64,000 nucleotides of DNA from Anaerolentibacter hominis (lineage in GTDB: Bacteria; Bacillota; Clostridia; Lachnospirales; Lachnospiraceae): the NCBI RefSeq assembly GCF_032380675.1, contig NZ_JAWDIX010000001.1:558001-622000 (forward strand), in the 5' to 3' direction. Positions within the stretch are counted from its first letter, which is position 1. Each line of letters begins with the position of its first letter. This document shows positions 52,301 through 61,419 of this stretch, piece after piece. Position numbers and translations under genes: made by a program. Below the pieces are notes generated by a model. It searched no databases and had not been told where the DNA came from. It saw only the letters and a program-made list of their open reading frames with translations.

Positions 52301-52969
52301 ATGGCAAAAGAGATCTTAGTGGTGGAAGATGAGTCAGATATCCAGGAATTGCTGGAAAATTTTCTGGCTGAGGCGGGTTATGGGGTTACCCTGGCCGCGG
52401 ATGGGGTACAGGCCCTGACTCTGTTCCGGGAGAAAGAGTATGATCTGGTGCTTTTAGATATCATGCTTCCGAAGATCAGCGGGTACGGAGTCTGTGAAGT
52501 GATTCGGCAGCAGTCCGGGGTACCGATAATCATGCTGACTGCCCTGGACAGTGAAGAAAATCAGATAAAAGGGCTGGATATGCAGGTGGACGACTACATT
52601 ACCAAGCCCTTTTCCATGCAGATCCTGCTTCGCAAAATTGCCGCGGTACTGCGCCGTACTTCGAGACAGGAGGGCACGGAACAACTGGTTTACAAAGATT
52701 TGGTTCTGGATCTGGATGCCTATCAGGCTGCAGTCGGGGGTATAGCCATAGAGCTGACCCACAGGGAATTTGAGCTCTTAAAGGAACTGCTTACCCATCA
52801 GGGCAGGGTGATGACCAGACAGATGCTGCTGGAATCACTTTGGCAATATGATTTTTTCGGGGATGAAAGAGTTGTGGATACTCATATTAAAAACCTGCGG
52901 AAAAAACTGAATGTAGACTATATAGAAACCATCAGAGGGGTGGGATATCGTGTTGCTAAAACGAATTAA
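52301..52969 (+). CDS. OmpR/PhoB-family response regulator
   Basis: A 222-residue regulator: receiver domain (1-115) with VVEDESD, the phospho-acceptor Asp in LLDIMLPK, TAL and the Lys of ITKPF; C-terminal winged helix (about 128-220) with LTHREFELLKELL and GDERVVDTHIKNLRKKL. ATG 52301 has GGAGG seven bases before it. The kinase gene overlaps its end by 20 bases. The ABC system 1.9 kb downstream is the likely target, by analogy with peptide-sensing TCS/ABC modules. Confidence 0.93.
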   Translation: MAKEILVVEDESDIQELLENFLAEAGYGVTLAADGVQALTLFREKEYDLVLLDIMLPKISGYGVCEVIRQQSGVPIIMLTALDSEENQIKGLDMQVDDYITKPFSMQILLRKIAAVLRRTSRQEGTEQLVYKDLVLDLDAYQAAVGGIAIELTHREFELLKELLTHQGRVMTRQMLLESLWQYDFFGDERVVDTHIKNLRKKLNVDYIETIRGVGYRVAKTN

Positions 52970-54455
52970 GAACAGCTTGACGGCCCGGATATTTATCATA
53001 ACCAGTCTGCTGCTGATCAGTGCATGTACACTTACCTATGGGTTTATTGCGTGGTTTATGCCGCTGACTTATTCTAACACCCTTGATAAAGAATTGGAGG
53101 AAGATACACAGGTACTGCTGGAAAAGTTAAGCAAATCAACCCTGGAGGAATGTGGAGATTTGCTGAACGAATTTGCAATCAAAAATTCCGGTCTGGCCCA
53201 GATAATGGACAAGTATGGAAATATTGTAGAGGTTCCGAGTGATTTCCAGGTCGCTGTGGCGGAGGACTTCGGATCGTCAGGCTTGGGTGTGAGCGGGGAA
53301 AAAAGTGATGATTCGGTAGTAACCGGCTATGAAAGCGAATATTCTTCCATATCGCTCAGCAAGGGGTATCCGTTTCATTTTGCGGATTCCGATGAGGAAT
53401 ATACACTTGCGGTTGCCGGAGGACTCCGGAAAATAAATCAGGCCGCGGAAGCAATGGGCCGGATTCTGCCGCTCCTTGCTGTGGCGGTCCTGACCATGTC
53501 TTTTATTGGTTCTTTCATTTATTCCCGTTCGATTACCAGGCCGATTGTCAGCTTGAGCGGAATATCTCAGAAGATGTCCAAACTGGAATTTGGCTGGCAC
53601 TGTGATGAGCAACGCAAGGATGAGATCGGAACGCTGGGACGGAGCCTGAACGAGATGTCGGAACGGCTCTCCCTGGCTCTGAGCGAGCTGGAGGAGGCGA
53701 ATAGGAGTTTAAAGGCTGACATTGACAGAGAACGGGAACAGGAGCGAAGGAGAACAGAATTCTTTTCTGCGGTATCCCATGAACTAAAAACCCCGATTAC
53801 GATTATCAAGGGACAGCTGGAAGGGATGCTGTATCAGGTTGGGAGTTACCGTGACCGTGACCGGTATCTGGCCCGGTCCCTGAAGGTAGCAGGTCAGATG
53901 GAGGATATCGTTCAGGAGCTGTTGATGATATCTAGAATGGAAACGACAGGCTTTGAAGTGCATCAGAAGAAGATAGATTTTTCAGAGCTGCTACGGAAAA
54001 CCGCAGCTGGCTATATGGAATTAGTGGAGCAGAGCGGACTGGAATTTCAGGCGGATATAGAAGAAAAGATTGAGCTAAGGGCAGACGGGGGATTGATTCA
54101 GAAAGCGGTGGGGAATCTGCTCAGCAATGCCTGCCGGTATTCACCCCAGGGGGCGAAGCTGTTTGTTAAGCTTTCGAAGGAAGAGGGAGAAATAAGGCTG
54201 GATGTGGAAAATACAGGTGTTTTCCTGGAGGAAGGGACAGAGGAACATCTCTTTGAACCTTTTTACAGAGGAGAGCAGTCCCGCAACCGACAGACCGGCG
54301 GAAGCGGGCTGGGCCTTTATATTGTGAAGACGATTCTGGATCTGCATCAGGCTTCCTGCCAGATAAAAAATACAGAGAGCGGCGTTATCGTCCGTATTTG
54401 CTTCCGGGAGAGGGAAGCTGTGCCGCCGGTTTGCCATACCGGAATACCGAACTGA
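52950..54455 (+). CDS. Membrane sensor histidine kinase
   Basis: A 501-residue kinase: membrane segment one (about 12-37), an extracytoplasmic sensor of about 120 residues, segment two (about 165-190), HAMP (about 190-245), HisKA with phospho-acceptor His in FFSAVSHELKTPITI, and HATPase with NLLSNACRYS and GGSGLGLYIV. GTG 52950 follows GGGGTGGGA. The large extracellular loop is unlike the short-loop kinases of BceS type. It pairs with the upstream regulator. Confidence 0.92.
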   Translation: MLLKRIKNSLTARIFIITSLLLISACTLTYGFIAWFMPLTYSNTLDKELEEDTQVLLEKLSKSTLEECGDLLNEFAIKNSGLAQIMDKYGNIVEVPSDFQVAVAEDFGSSGLGVSGEKSDDSVVTGYESEYSSISLSKGYPFHFADSDEEYTLAVAGGLRKINQAAEAMGRILPLLAVAVLTMSFIGSFIYSRSITRPIVSLSGISQKMSKLEFGWHCDEQRKDEIGTLGRSLNEMSERLSLALSELEEANRSLKADIDREREQERRRTEFFSAVSHELKTPITIIKGQLEGMLYQVGSYRDRDRYLARSLKVAGQMEDIVQELLMISRMETTGFEVHQKKIDFSELLRKTAAGYMELVEQSGLEFQADIEEKIELRADGGLIQKAVGNLLSNACRYSPQGAKLFVKLSKEEGEIRLDVENTGVFLEEGTEEHLFEPFYRGEQSRNRQTGGSGLGLYIVKTILDLHQASCQIKNTESGVIVRICFREREAVPPVCHTGIPN

Positions 54456-54575
54456 ATAACATAATTTATCATGGAAGTAGATAAGACTCCCCCCTCAATA
54501 GGAGGTGAGTAAATAACAAATTCGTCTTGGTGGGAGTTAGGTATCCTTCCAAGATAAAGCCTCCGGCGGATTGCA

Positions 54576-54647
54576 GAGCCGCACAGATGTATTATGTCAT
54601 GCAAAGCATGACGTGCGGCTCGCAGCAAGTACGCCGAGGCGTACTTG
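54576..54647. repeat. Nested and tandem hairpins between kinase and ABC genes
   Basis: GAGCCGCAC (54576-54584) pairs with GTGCGGCTC (54613-54621) around GTCATGC-AAA-GCATGAC (54596-54612); CAAGTACGCC-GA-GGCGTACTTG (54626-54647) follows. No coding frame. It is part of a 407-base gap. Confidence 0.7.
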
Positions 54648-54654
54648 AATGATA

Positions 54655-54698
54655 CCCCTGTATCTTGTCTCCTGAAGGCAGCAAGATACAGGGGTTTT
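54655..54698 (+). terminator. Terminator of the RR-kinase operon
   Basis: CCCCTGTATCTTG (54655-54667) pairs perfectly with CAAGATACAGGGG (54682-54694), then TTTT. Confidence 0.88.
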
Positions 54699-54862
54699 CT
54701 GGTTTTGAGTACAACTTTAAATCTTCATATAAAATACAAGAAAAGCACAGATATGCCACAAAGTCAGCTGCTAAAATGAATCATGTAAAGAGTGATACTC
54801 CTTCAATATACAAACTTGGAAAGGACTGACGGCGTATAAATCGCCGGAGGAAAGACGGAAAA

Positions 54863-55762
54863 ATGAAGATTGCGGTTGAAAATTTAAACATGACGTATCC
54901 CAATGGGAAGCAGGCACTGCAGCAGATATCCTTTCAGATTGAAAGTCCGGATATGATAGGCCTGGTCGGGCCAAACGGAGCTGGAAAATCCACACTGATG
55001 CAGCTTCTGGTTGCGGGTCTGATTCCCACAGGAGGGACCATTTCGGTAAATGGAGAATCCCTCAGGAAAAAAGAAAACGAGCTGAAAAAAGAACTAGGCT
55101 ATCTGCCCCAGTCGTTCGGCCTGTACGGAGAGCTTACAGTATGGCAGTTCCTGGACTATATGGCGGCGGTTAAGGGGCTGAGAGACAGCAAGCCAATGAT
55201 TGAACAGGCTATTAGAATGGCCAATCTGACAGAACAGAAAAAGACAAAAATACGGACTTTATCCGGAGGACAGCGCCAGAGGGTGGGAATTGCCCAGGCA
55301 ATGCTTGGAGATCCCGAACTGATTATAATGGATGAACCAACCGTGGGACTGGACCCGGAGGAACGAATTCACTTCCGAAATCTTTTTTCACAGAGAGGAG
55401 ATAAGAAGATTGTGATCCTCTCCACCCATATTATTGAAGATATACAGTCTATCTGTAACCGCCTGATTGTTATCAATCAAGGCCGCATATTATTTGACGG
55501 GCCGCCGGAGAAGCTGATCCTGCAAGCCAGAGGACATGTGGGAACCTTTATCGAACAGAAAATGAAACAGGATGAAGCAGCTTATATGATTACATCCCGG
55601 GTGAACACGGCAGATGGAATTGCCTGCCGTATTGTAACCGAATCCCTTCCGCAGTTTGCGGAGGCAGTGGAGCCTACACTGGAGGATGCCTATATGTATC
55701 TGATCCAGAAGGACTCAGCCGCCCATAACCATAAAATGAGAGAAAGGAAGGATCGCACATGA
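54863..55762 (+). CDS. ABC transporter ATP-binding protein
   Basis: A 299-residue ABC-2 type ATPase: Walker A GPNGAGKST near 37-45, Q-loop LPQSFG, signature LSGGQRQRVG, Walker B LIIMDEPTVGLDPEE, H-loop STHIIED. The last 80 residues form an accessory region. GGAGGAAAG lies about ten bases before the ATG. The end overlaps the fused permease-peptidase gene by four bases (ATGA). It would power export or signal relay by the two membrane proteins downstream. Confidence 0.93.
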   Translation: MKIAVENLNMTYPNGKQALQQISFQIESPDMIGLVGPNGAGKSTLMQLLVAGLIPTGGTISVNGESLRKKENELKKELGYLPQSFGLYGELTVWQFLDYMAAVKGLRDSKPMIEQAIRMANLTEQKKTKIRTLSGGQRQRVGIAQAMLGDPELIIMDEPTVGLDPEERIHFRNLFSQRGDKKIVILSTHIIEDIQSICNRLIVINQGRILFDGPPEKLILQARGHVGTFIEQKMKQDEAAYMITSRVNTADGIACRIVTESLPQFAEAVEPTLEDAYMYLIQKDSAAHNHKMRERKDRT

Positions 55763-57933
55763 GATTTTTATCCTGTCTCCGGCTGGAATTAAAAAGAATC
55801 TTCTGTTCCGGAATCACCTGGATTGCAATGGCAATTACAATAGCCGCCCCGCTGGCCGGCTATCAATTTATAAAGCCGGTCGCGGTCGCTACAGAAACGG
55901 CAAAGTATCTCGGAAATCCTACCATGACGGCGGCATGGGCAGGTACGATTATCTTTGCCCTTCTCACTCTTTTTGAGATGGACCGGGTACATAAAAACAG
56001 AATGGACGCTATCACCGATGCTGCGGTATCCCCTGTGACACTGGACATAGCTCATCTGCTGGCCGTACAGGCTGCAGGTGCCTCGGCAGTGGTTTTGGCA
56101 GCTGTATTGTATCTGCCCTTTACGATCTGGAAGCTCGCCCATGTATTCCGGATCAGTACATATCTGGGCAGTTTTTTCCTCATAATGCTGCCGGGAATTT
56201 TGTTCGGAGCGCTGCTTGCAGCCGCGCTTTACCAGATTTTCCGCAGGACGGACATTAGTTTTGTCCTCATTATGGCCCTGTTAATTGTGAGCCGTGGAAA
56301 ATGGTTTGGAGAGAATTACCTTATGCAGTGGTCCGCACCGTGGGTGCCGGCGCTCTCCGATGATTTCAGCAACGCCCCTATTTTCAGGCCCGCCCTTTAC
56401 AGCCGTCTGTTCTGGCTCGCCGCTTTTGGGGCACTGTGGATTCTTTCTCTTTTATGTATCCGGAAATATAAAAAGAATCTTCTCTCTTCACTGGCCAGGG
56501 GAATGAAGAAAGTTCCGCTGCTATTGTGCGCCGTTTTACTGGCGGGCAGCGCTTTCTATCTATATCAGAATGAACCGTTCCTGGATCACAGCCCGGAGGA
56601 AATAGAATTTTTAGATCCGGAAGTTCCAGAGGGAATTTTGTATCTGGGCTCTGAGTTTGATGTTAAAACAAATACATTTCTGGGCACCCTGAGCGGGACG
56701 GGAGTATACCATCTGGAAAATATGGCTGGAACTGAGCAGGAATTTATTATGGCTCTGAACCCCGGTTATGATATAAAGAAGCTTGTAGTGAACGGGGAAG
56801 CGTGCCGGTTCGAGGACCTGAAAAATGACAATATTAATTCCAGAGATTATAAGATATGGCTTCCAGCAGACGAAAAACTGACTCTGGAAGTGGAGTATGG
56901 AGGAATGCCCACGATCTGGAACCAATCTTCCTACAGCATGTACGGCCCTCTGATCAGCGGCAGTTACATGGATCTTATCACAAATTCCCTCTATCCCAAT
57001 CCGATGCTGATTGAGAAGGAAGACTCGGATATTACTGTCCGTTTTACGATTCCGGAGGATATGACCCCAGTCACGATGGGAGATACCACGAAGCTTGTAT
57101 CGGAAAATGGGGACGGAACAAAGACATGGCTGGCCCACAACGGAGGAAGGCAAATGCGTCTTTATGCCGGGGACTATATGAAAGTTGACCTGACGGATAA
57201 TTCGGGAACACCCATTGAATTCTACTACAGTAGGAAGCACCAGAAAAGCCTGGATCAGTTCCAGGCCATTGACATCATGAAGGATGCTGTTGATTATTGT
57301 ATAGAGCAATTTGGCCCGCTGCGTTTTTCGCCGGACCGACCCTTTAAAATTGTACAGAGTACGGCTTTCCTGTTTGGCGGAAATGCTGTAGAGGGCATGA
57401 GTGTCATGGGAGAAATTTATTTTACCGCCAGCAATCTGAAAGATAAACAAAAGGGGGCTGGTGCGGCGGAGGTTCTGGCCCATGAGATCATCCACCAATG
57501 GTGGGGATTGAGCGCAAGCCTGATGGACATGGAGGATACGGTATGGAGTGACGAGGGTATCACCACTTACACCACCTACCGGCTGATGCGCTATTTGAAG
57601 GGAGAGGACTATGCGGAAGAGAACTATGTGAAAGAATGGAAGGCTTCGGTACAGAATCTTGCAAACAATTTCTATGCAAGACATCCGGAATATATCGCAC
57701 AGCTGCCGGATAAATACAAGGCAGAACTTGACTCAGCTTCCTGGGGCACTGAAACCTACGACGGAATGGCACTGGTCTTCTGGAAGGCCGAACAGCTTAT
57801 CGGTACGGAAAAACTGGATGAAATCCTGACCCGGCTCTTCCTGGAAGGGGGCACACAGATGCCGCCCTATATTACCTATCAGGACTTTCTGGACGCCTGT
57901 GGACTGACAAAGGAGGACTTGGAACATGTTTAA
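55759..57933 (+). CDS. ABC-2 permease fused to M1-type metallopeptidase domain
   Basis: A 724-residue fusion. Residues 1-270 contain about seven membrane segments like ABC-2 permeases. From about 285 on lies an M1 (aminopeptidase N-like) region: an N-terminal beta domain (LEVEYGGMP) and the catalytic part with HEIIHQWWG at 575-583 and downstream SDEG (Glu599). The zinc Glu is one residue further from HExxH than the usual x18 spacing, and the exopeptidase GAMEN motif is not seen (EGMSVMGE stands there). The peptidase would sit outside. It overlaps both neighbouring genes. It may process or sense an extracellular peptide handled by the transporter. Confidence 0.85.
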   Translation: MRFLSCLRLELKRIFCSGITWIAMAITIAAPLAGYQFIKPVAVATETAKYLGNPTMTAAWAGTIIFALLTLFEMDRVHKNRMDAITDAAVSPVTLDIAHLLAVQAAGASAVVLAAVLYLPFTIWKLAHVFRISTYLGSFFLIMLPGILFGALLAAALYQIFRRTDISFVLIMALLIVSRGKWFGENYLMQWSAPWVPALSDDFSNAPIFRPALYSRLFWLAAFGALWILSLLCIRKYKKNLLSSLARGMKKVPLLLCAVLLAGSAFYLYQNEPFLDHSPEEIEFLDPEVPEGILYLGSEFDVKTNTFLGTLSGTGVYHLENMAGTEQEFIMALNPGYDIKKLVVNGEACRFEDLKNDNINSRDYKIWLPADEKLTLEVEYGGMPTIWNQSSYSMYGPLISGSYMDLITNSLYPNPMLIEKEDSDITVRFTIPEDMTPVTMGDTTKLVSENGDGTKTWLAHNGGRQMRLYAGDYMKVDLTDNSGTPIEFYYSRKHQKSLDQFQAIDIMKDAVDYCIEQFGPLRFSPDRPFKIVQSTAFLFGGNAVEGMSVMGEIYFTASNLKDKQKGAGAAEVLAHEIIHQWWGLSASLMDMEDTVWSDEGITTYTTYRLMRYLKGEDYAEENYVKEWKASVQNLANNFYARHPEYIAQLPDKYKAELDSASWGTETYDGMALVFWKAEQLIGTEKLDEILTRLFLEGGTQMPPYITYQDFLDACGLTKEDLEHV

Positions 57934-58639
57934 GCTATTTCGATACGAACTGCGGCGTCTGCTGTGGAACAAATTTTTTCCGGCACTGACCCTGATTACT
58001 ATCTGGTATGCCCGCCAGATACTGACCGGAGAAATCCTGATGGGGATCTCAAATACGGCTCCTTTTTCCGGGTGGAGTTTCGGTGTGTTCCTGGCTCAGG
58101 TCTCCCCCCTGCTTTTGATAACGCTGCTGTTTTTTCTTACCTTTCTGTATTCGGAGCAGGAAAAGGAAGTCAGAAAGCTTACAGACCCTGTGCTGCTCTC
58201 TCCCATAAAGTACCACTTTGTACAATACGGAGCAATTGCAGCTGGTTATCTCATTCTCTGCATTATTGTACTTGTAGAAGCCGGTATCTGTTATTACAAA
58301 TGGTTTGGCTTCCGGGAGTTTCAGACTCTGATTCTGCCCGCACTTCTGGTACTGGTTCCATCCTTTCTGTTCCTGTTCGGACTGGGTAATATTCTGGGAA
58401 GAATAAAGGGCAGCCTGCTCTACGCACTAATGCTTCTCATGCTTGTACTTACGCAGCTGCCGATGCCTGTGTGGTTCGATCTGCTGGGAGAAAGCTATTT
58501 AAGAGAATATCCGCTTTCTCTGGGTATTGTGGAACCGGCGTTTCAGTTATCGTTAACGGCAGGGATAAGCAGACTGATTTTTTGCCTGACTGGTATACTG
58601 TTTACAGCGTTGGCGCTGAGAAAAAAGAAGGAACAGTGA
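57926..58639 (+). CDS. ABC-2 type permease subunit
   Basis: A 237-residue integral membrane protein with about six hydrophobic segments (MFKLFRYELRRLLWN start, then helices near 15-35, 50-78, 100-125, 135-160, 165-185, 210-230). It starts eight bases inside the preceding gene. With the fused permease it would form a heterodimeric channel. It has no peptidase part. A terminator follows. Confidence 0.82.
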   Translation: MFKLFRYELRRLLWNKFFPALTLITIWYARQILTGEILMGISNTAPFSGWSFGVFLAQVSPLLLITLLFFLTFLYSEQEKEVRKLTDPVLLSPIKYHFVQYGAIAAGYLILCIIVLVEAGICYYKWFGFREFQTLILPALLVLVPSFLFLFGLGNILGRIKGSLLYALMLLMLVLTQLPMPVWFDLLGESYLREYPLSLGIVEPAFQLSLTAGISRLIFCLTGILFTALALRKKKEQ

Positions 58640-58654
58640 AAATTCAACCATTAA

Positions 58655-58687
58655 AAAAGCGGTACGCTGTTTTAGCGTACCGCTTTT
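58655..58687. terminator. Bidirectional terminator between ABC and pot operons
   Basis: AAAAGCGGTACGCT (58655-58668) pairs perfectly with AGCGTACCGCTTTT (58674-58687). Confidence 0.93.
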
Positions 58688-58724
58688 GAAGCAGTCGTTT
58701 ATTTTGATTCAATTTGTTCTAAGA

Positions 58725-59777
58725 TCAGCTTTTTACTTCTTCCCATTTGGAATTATAAAGGGTTTCCACCTCGTCGCCCAGGTAGCGGAACGCATTGCAG
58801 CGGTCCAGGATATCCCGTCCGGGGAATGCAACTTCGCTGTCTTTGATATCCGGATCTTCAATCAGTTCTCTGGCACCCATATTCGGGGTGGAATAAGTAA
58901 TGTACTCAAAGTTTTTCAGTGCGATGTCGGGGCGGCATAAGAAGTTGATGAACGCCTCGGCATTTTCTTTATTGGGTGCATTTTTCGGTACGACCCAGCC
59001 GTCAATCCACACATTGGAGCCTTCTTCCGGTACAACATATTCCAGATCCGCGTTGGAACGTTTGGTATAGATGGCCTCACCGGAATAGATAACGCCGATT
59101 GCCGCCTCATTGTTGATCATTTTGTCACGGACCTGATCGACCACATAGGCCTGTACCAGACTATGCTGCTCTTTCAGCAGATTGGTGGCTTCTTCGATCT
59201 GTGCCTCATCCGTGGTGTTCTGATCATAGCCAAGATAGCAGAGGGCAGCGGTAAAGGCATCCCGTACGCTGTCGATCATCAATATATTATCTTTGTATTT
59301 TTCATCGAAGATGGCGCCCCAGCTGGTGATCGGCTCATCTACCATGGTTTTGTTATAGAGGATTCCAAGAGTTCCCCAGCAATAAGGGACAGAATACTTG
59401 TTGCCCGGATCGAAATCCTCCGCACTTTTCAAATAGGAAGGATCAATGTTTTCAATATTGGGGATATTGTCGAAGTTTAATTCGGCCAGCAGATCATTCT
59501 GAATCATCTTTTCAATCATGTAGTCAGAAGGGCAGATGACGTCATAGGCGACTGCTCCGGCTTCAATCTTGGAATACATATCCTCATTGGTTTCAAATTC
59601 ATCGTAAACTACTTTGATACCAGTTTCCTCGGTAAACAGGTCACATACATCCTCGTCGATGTATTCCCCCCAGTTGTAAACATAAACTACATTTTCGTCA
59701 TTTTCCTTTTTCCCGCAGCCGGTGAAGAGAAAACATACCGCCAAGAGGGTGAGTGCAATGCCAGCTAATTTTTTCAT
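58725..59777 (-). CDS. potD: Spermidine/putrescine-binding lipoprotein
   Basis: A 350-residue solute-binding lipoprotein with signal peptide and lipobox FTGC (Cys21). Family blocks VVYVYNWGEYIDEDV at the start, YDVICPSDYMIEKM, and the ligand-site region PYCWGTLGILYNK are clear; DGWVVPKNAPN is near residue 260. It captures polyamines outside the membrane. It overlaps potC by four bases and ends the operon. Confidence 0.95.
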   Translation of the reverse strand: MKKLAGIALTLLAVCFLFTGCGKKENDENVVYVYNWGEYIDEDVCDLFTEETGIKVVYDEFETNEDMYSKIEAGAVAYDVICPSDYMIEKMIQNDLLAELNFDNIPNIENIDPSYLKSAEDFDPGNKYSVPYCWGTLGILYNKTMVDEPITSWGAIFDEKYKDNILMIDSVRDAFTAALCYLGYDQNTTDEAQIEEATNLLKEQHSLVQAYVVDQVRDKMINNEAAIGVIYSGEAIYTKRSNADLEYVVPEEGSNVWIDGWVVPKNAPNKENAEAFINFLCRPDIALKNFEYITYSTPNMGARELIEDPDIKDSEVAFPGRDILDRCNAFRYLGDEVETLYNSKWEEVKS

Positions 59778-60577
59778 CTTGAATGATTACCTCCTTGAAT
59801 TTCTTTTCGTTCCGGCTTGTGGTTGATCAGAATCAACAGAATCAATACGGAAACAAACAGCAGGGTGGACAGTGCATAGATCTCCGGTTTAATTCCCTTG
59901 CGCAGCTCAGTATATATTTTGGTGGACATAGTATCCACGCCCGGTCCCTTGGTGAAATAGGTAATAACAAAGTCGTCCAGGGACATGGTAAACGCCAGCA
60001 TAAACCCGGAGAGGATTCCCGGAAATATTTCCGGAAGGGTTATCTTATAAAAAGCGTAAAAAGGAGCTGCTCCCAGATCCAGGGCCGCTTCATAGGTACT
60101 GCGGCTGGTCTGGCGCATCTTGGGCATTACGCTTAAGATGACATAGGGGATATTAAAGGTTATGTGGGCCAGCAGTACACTGGTAAAGCCCAGTTTGAAG
60201 CCCAGCATCACGAACAGCAGCATCAGGGAAATACCGGTTACAATATCGGCGTTGAGCATGGGAATATTTGAGATCCCCATGAGAACGGAACGGTATTTGC
60301 GCTTCATGTTGTTCATAGCCACCGCAGCGGCCGTGCCGATCAGGGTTGCAGCCAGAGCGGAGATAAAAGCGATCAGCAGCGTGTTGACCAGAGCATTGAG
60401 AATCGTCTGATTCTGAAAAAGCTCTTTATACCAGTCCAGTGTAAATCCGCCCCAGACGGCTCTTGACTTGGATTTATTGAAGGAGAGCACGATCAGGGTA
60501 ATAATCGGTGCATAGAGGAAAATAAACATCAGCACCACATAAAATTTCTGAGCGAATCCGCCTAATTTTTTTACCAT
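59774..60577 (-). CDS. potC: Spermidine/putrescine permease
   Basis: A 267-residue inner-membrane permease with six predicted helices and the EAA loop EAALDLGAAPFYAFYKITLP near 165-185 that docks to PotA. LSFNKSKSRAVWGGFTLDWY is a typical PotC N-terminal loop. It overlaps potB by seven bases and potD by four, so the subunits are coupled. Confidence 0.95.
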   Translation of the reverse strand: MVKKLGGFAQKFYVVLMFIFLYAPIITLIVLSFNKSKSRAVWGGFTLDWYKELFQNQTILNALVNTLLIAFISALAATLIGTAAAVAMNNMKRKYRSVLMGISNIPMLNADIVTGISLMLLFVMLGFKLGFTSVLLAHITFNIPYVILSVMPKMRQTSRSTYEAALDLGAAPFYAFYKITLPEIFPGILSGFMLAFTMSLDDFVITYFTKGPGVDTMSTKIYTELRKGIKPEIYALSTLLFVSVLILLILINHKPERKEIQGGNHSR

Positions 60578-61419
60578 AAGCCGCTTCCCTCCGAATCCTT
60601 ATCGTATTTGGCCATCAGGACCATACTGATAATAATGAAAACCATCAGGACTAGTGAAAGGCCGGAACCGGCGTTCCAGTTGTTGCCTACCTTGAATTTC
60701 TGCTCAATGACGTTGCCGATGAGCAATATCTTGCTGCCTCCCAGGATATTGGAAATAACAAAGGTGGTCAGGGAGGGGACAAATACCATGGTAATCCCGC
60801 TGATTACACCTGGCAGGCTTAAAGGGAAAATAACCCGCCCGAAGGTCTGGATGCTGTTGGCCCCCAGGTCTCTGGCCGCGTTGATCACACTGCGGTCCAT
60901 TCGGTGCAGGGAATTATAAATCGGCAGGATCATAAAGGGCAGGAAGTTGTAAACCATACCCAGCACAATGGCCCCCGGGGTGTTGATAATATTCAGGGTG
61001 GGCAGATGTAAAAGGCGCAGGAAATTATTGATCACACCGTTTTTCTCAAGCAGAGTCAGCCAGGCCAGGGTACGCAGCAGGAAGTTCATCCACATGGGAA
61101 GGATGAAGAGCAGAGCAATCAGGCTTCCGCTTTTCATTTTCAGGTTGGCCAGGATCATTGCCAGAGGGTAGGCCAGCAATATGCAGATCACTGTACAGAT
61201 AAAAGAAAGGCCCAGCGCCAGACCCAGCGCTTTTAGATTGACCGGATCGGCGATTGCTGTAATATTTTCCAGCGTAAATGCCCCGTCCTTGGTGGTGAAA
61301 CCATAATAGACCACCACCAGCAGAGGGATCAGGATAAAACCTGCCATCCAGATCACATAGGGACCGGAGAGCAGAAAATTTTTTGTCCGCTTCTTCGCGG
61401 CTGCCGTTTTAGTCTTCAT
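60571..61419 (-). CDS. potB: Spermidine/putrescine permease
   Basis: The second permease, 282 residues from ATG 61419, with six helices and an EAA-like loop INAARDLGANSIQTFGRVIFP. ATG 61419 lies within the last codons of potA and has AGGAGG twelve bases upstream; ATG 61440, which would add seven residues, cannot be excluded. Pairs with PotC. Confidence 0.94.
   Translation of the reverse strand: MKTKTAAAKKRTKNFLLSGPYVIWMAGFILIPLLVVVYYGFTTKDGAFTLENITAIADPVNLKALGLALGLSFICTVICILLAYPLAMILANLKMKSGSLIALLFILPMWMNFLLRTLAWLTLLEKNGVINNFLRLLHLPTLNIINTPGAIVLGMVYNFLPFMILPIYNSLHRMDRSVINAARDLGANSIQTFGRVIFPLSLPGVISGITMVFVPSLTTFVISNILGGSKILLIGNVIEQKFKVGNNWNAGSGLSLVLMVFIIISMVLMAKYDKDSEGSGLW

Noticed and set aside
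56611..57684. 357-codon minus-strand frame opposite the permease-peptidase
   Set aside because: The plus-strand frame has coherent M1 motifs and overlapping start/stop signals; the antisense product matches nothing.
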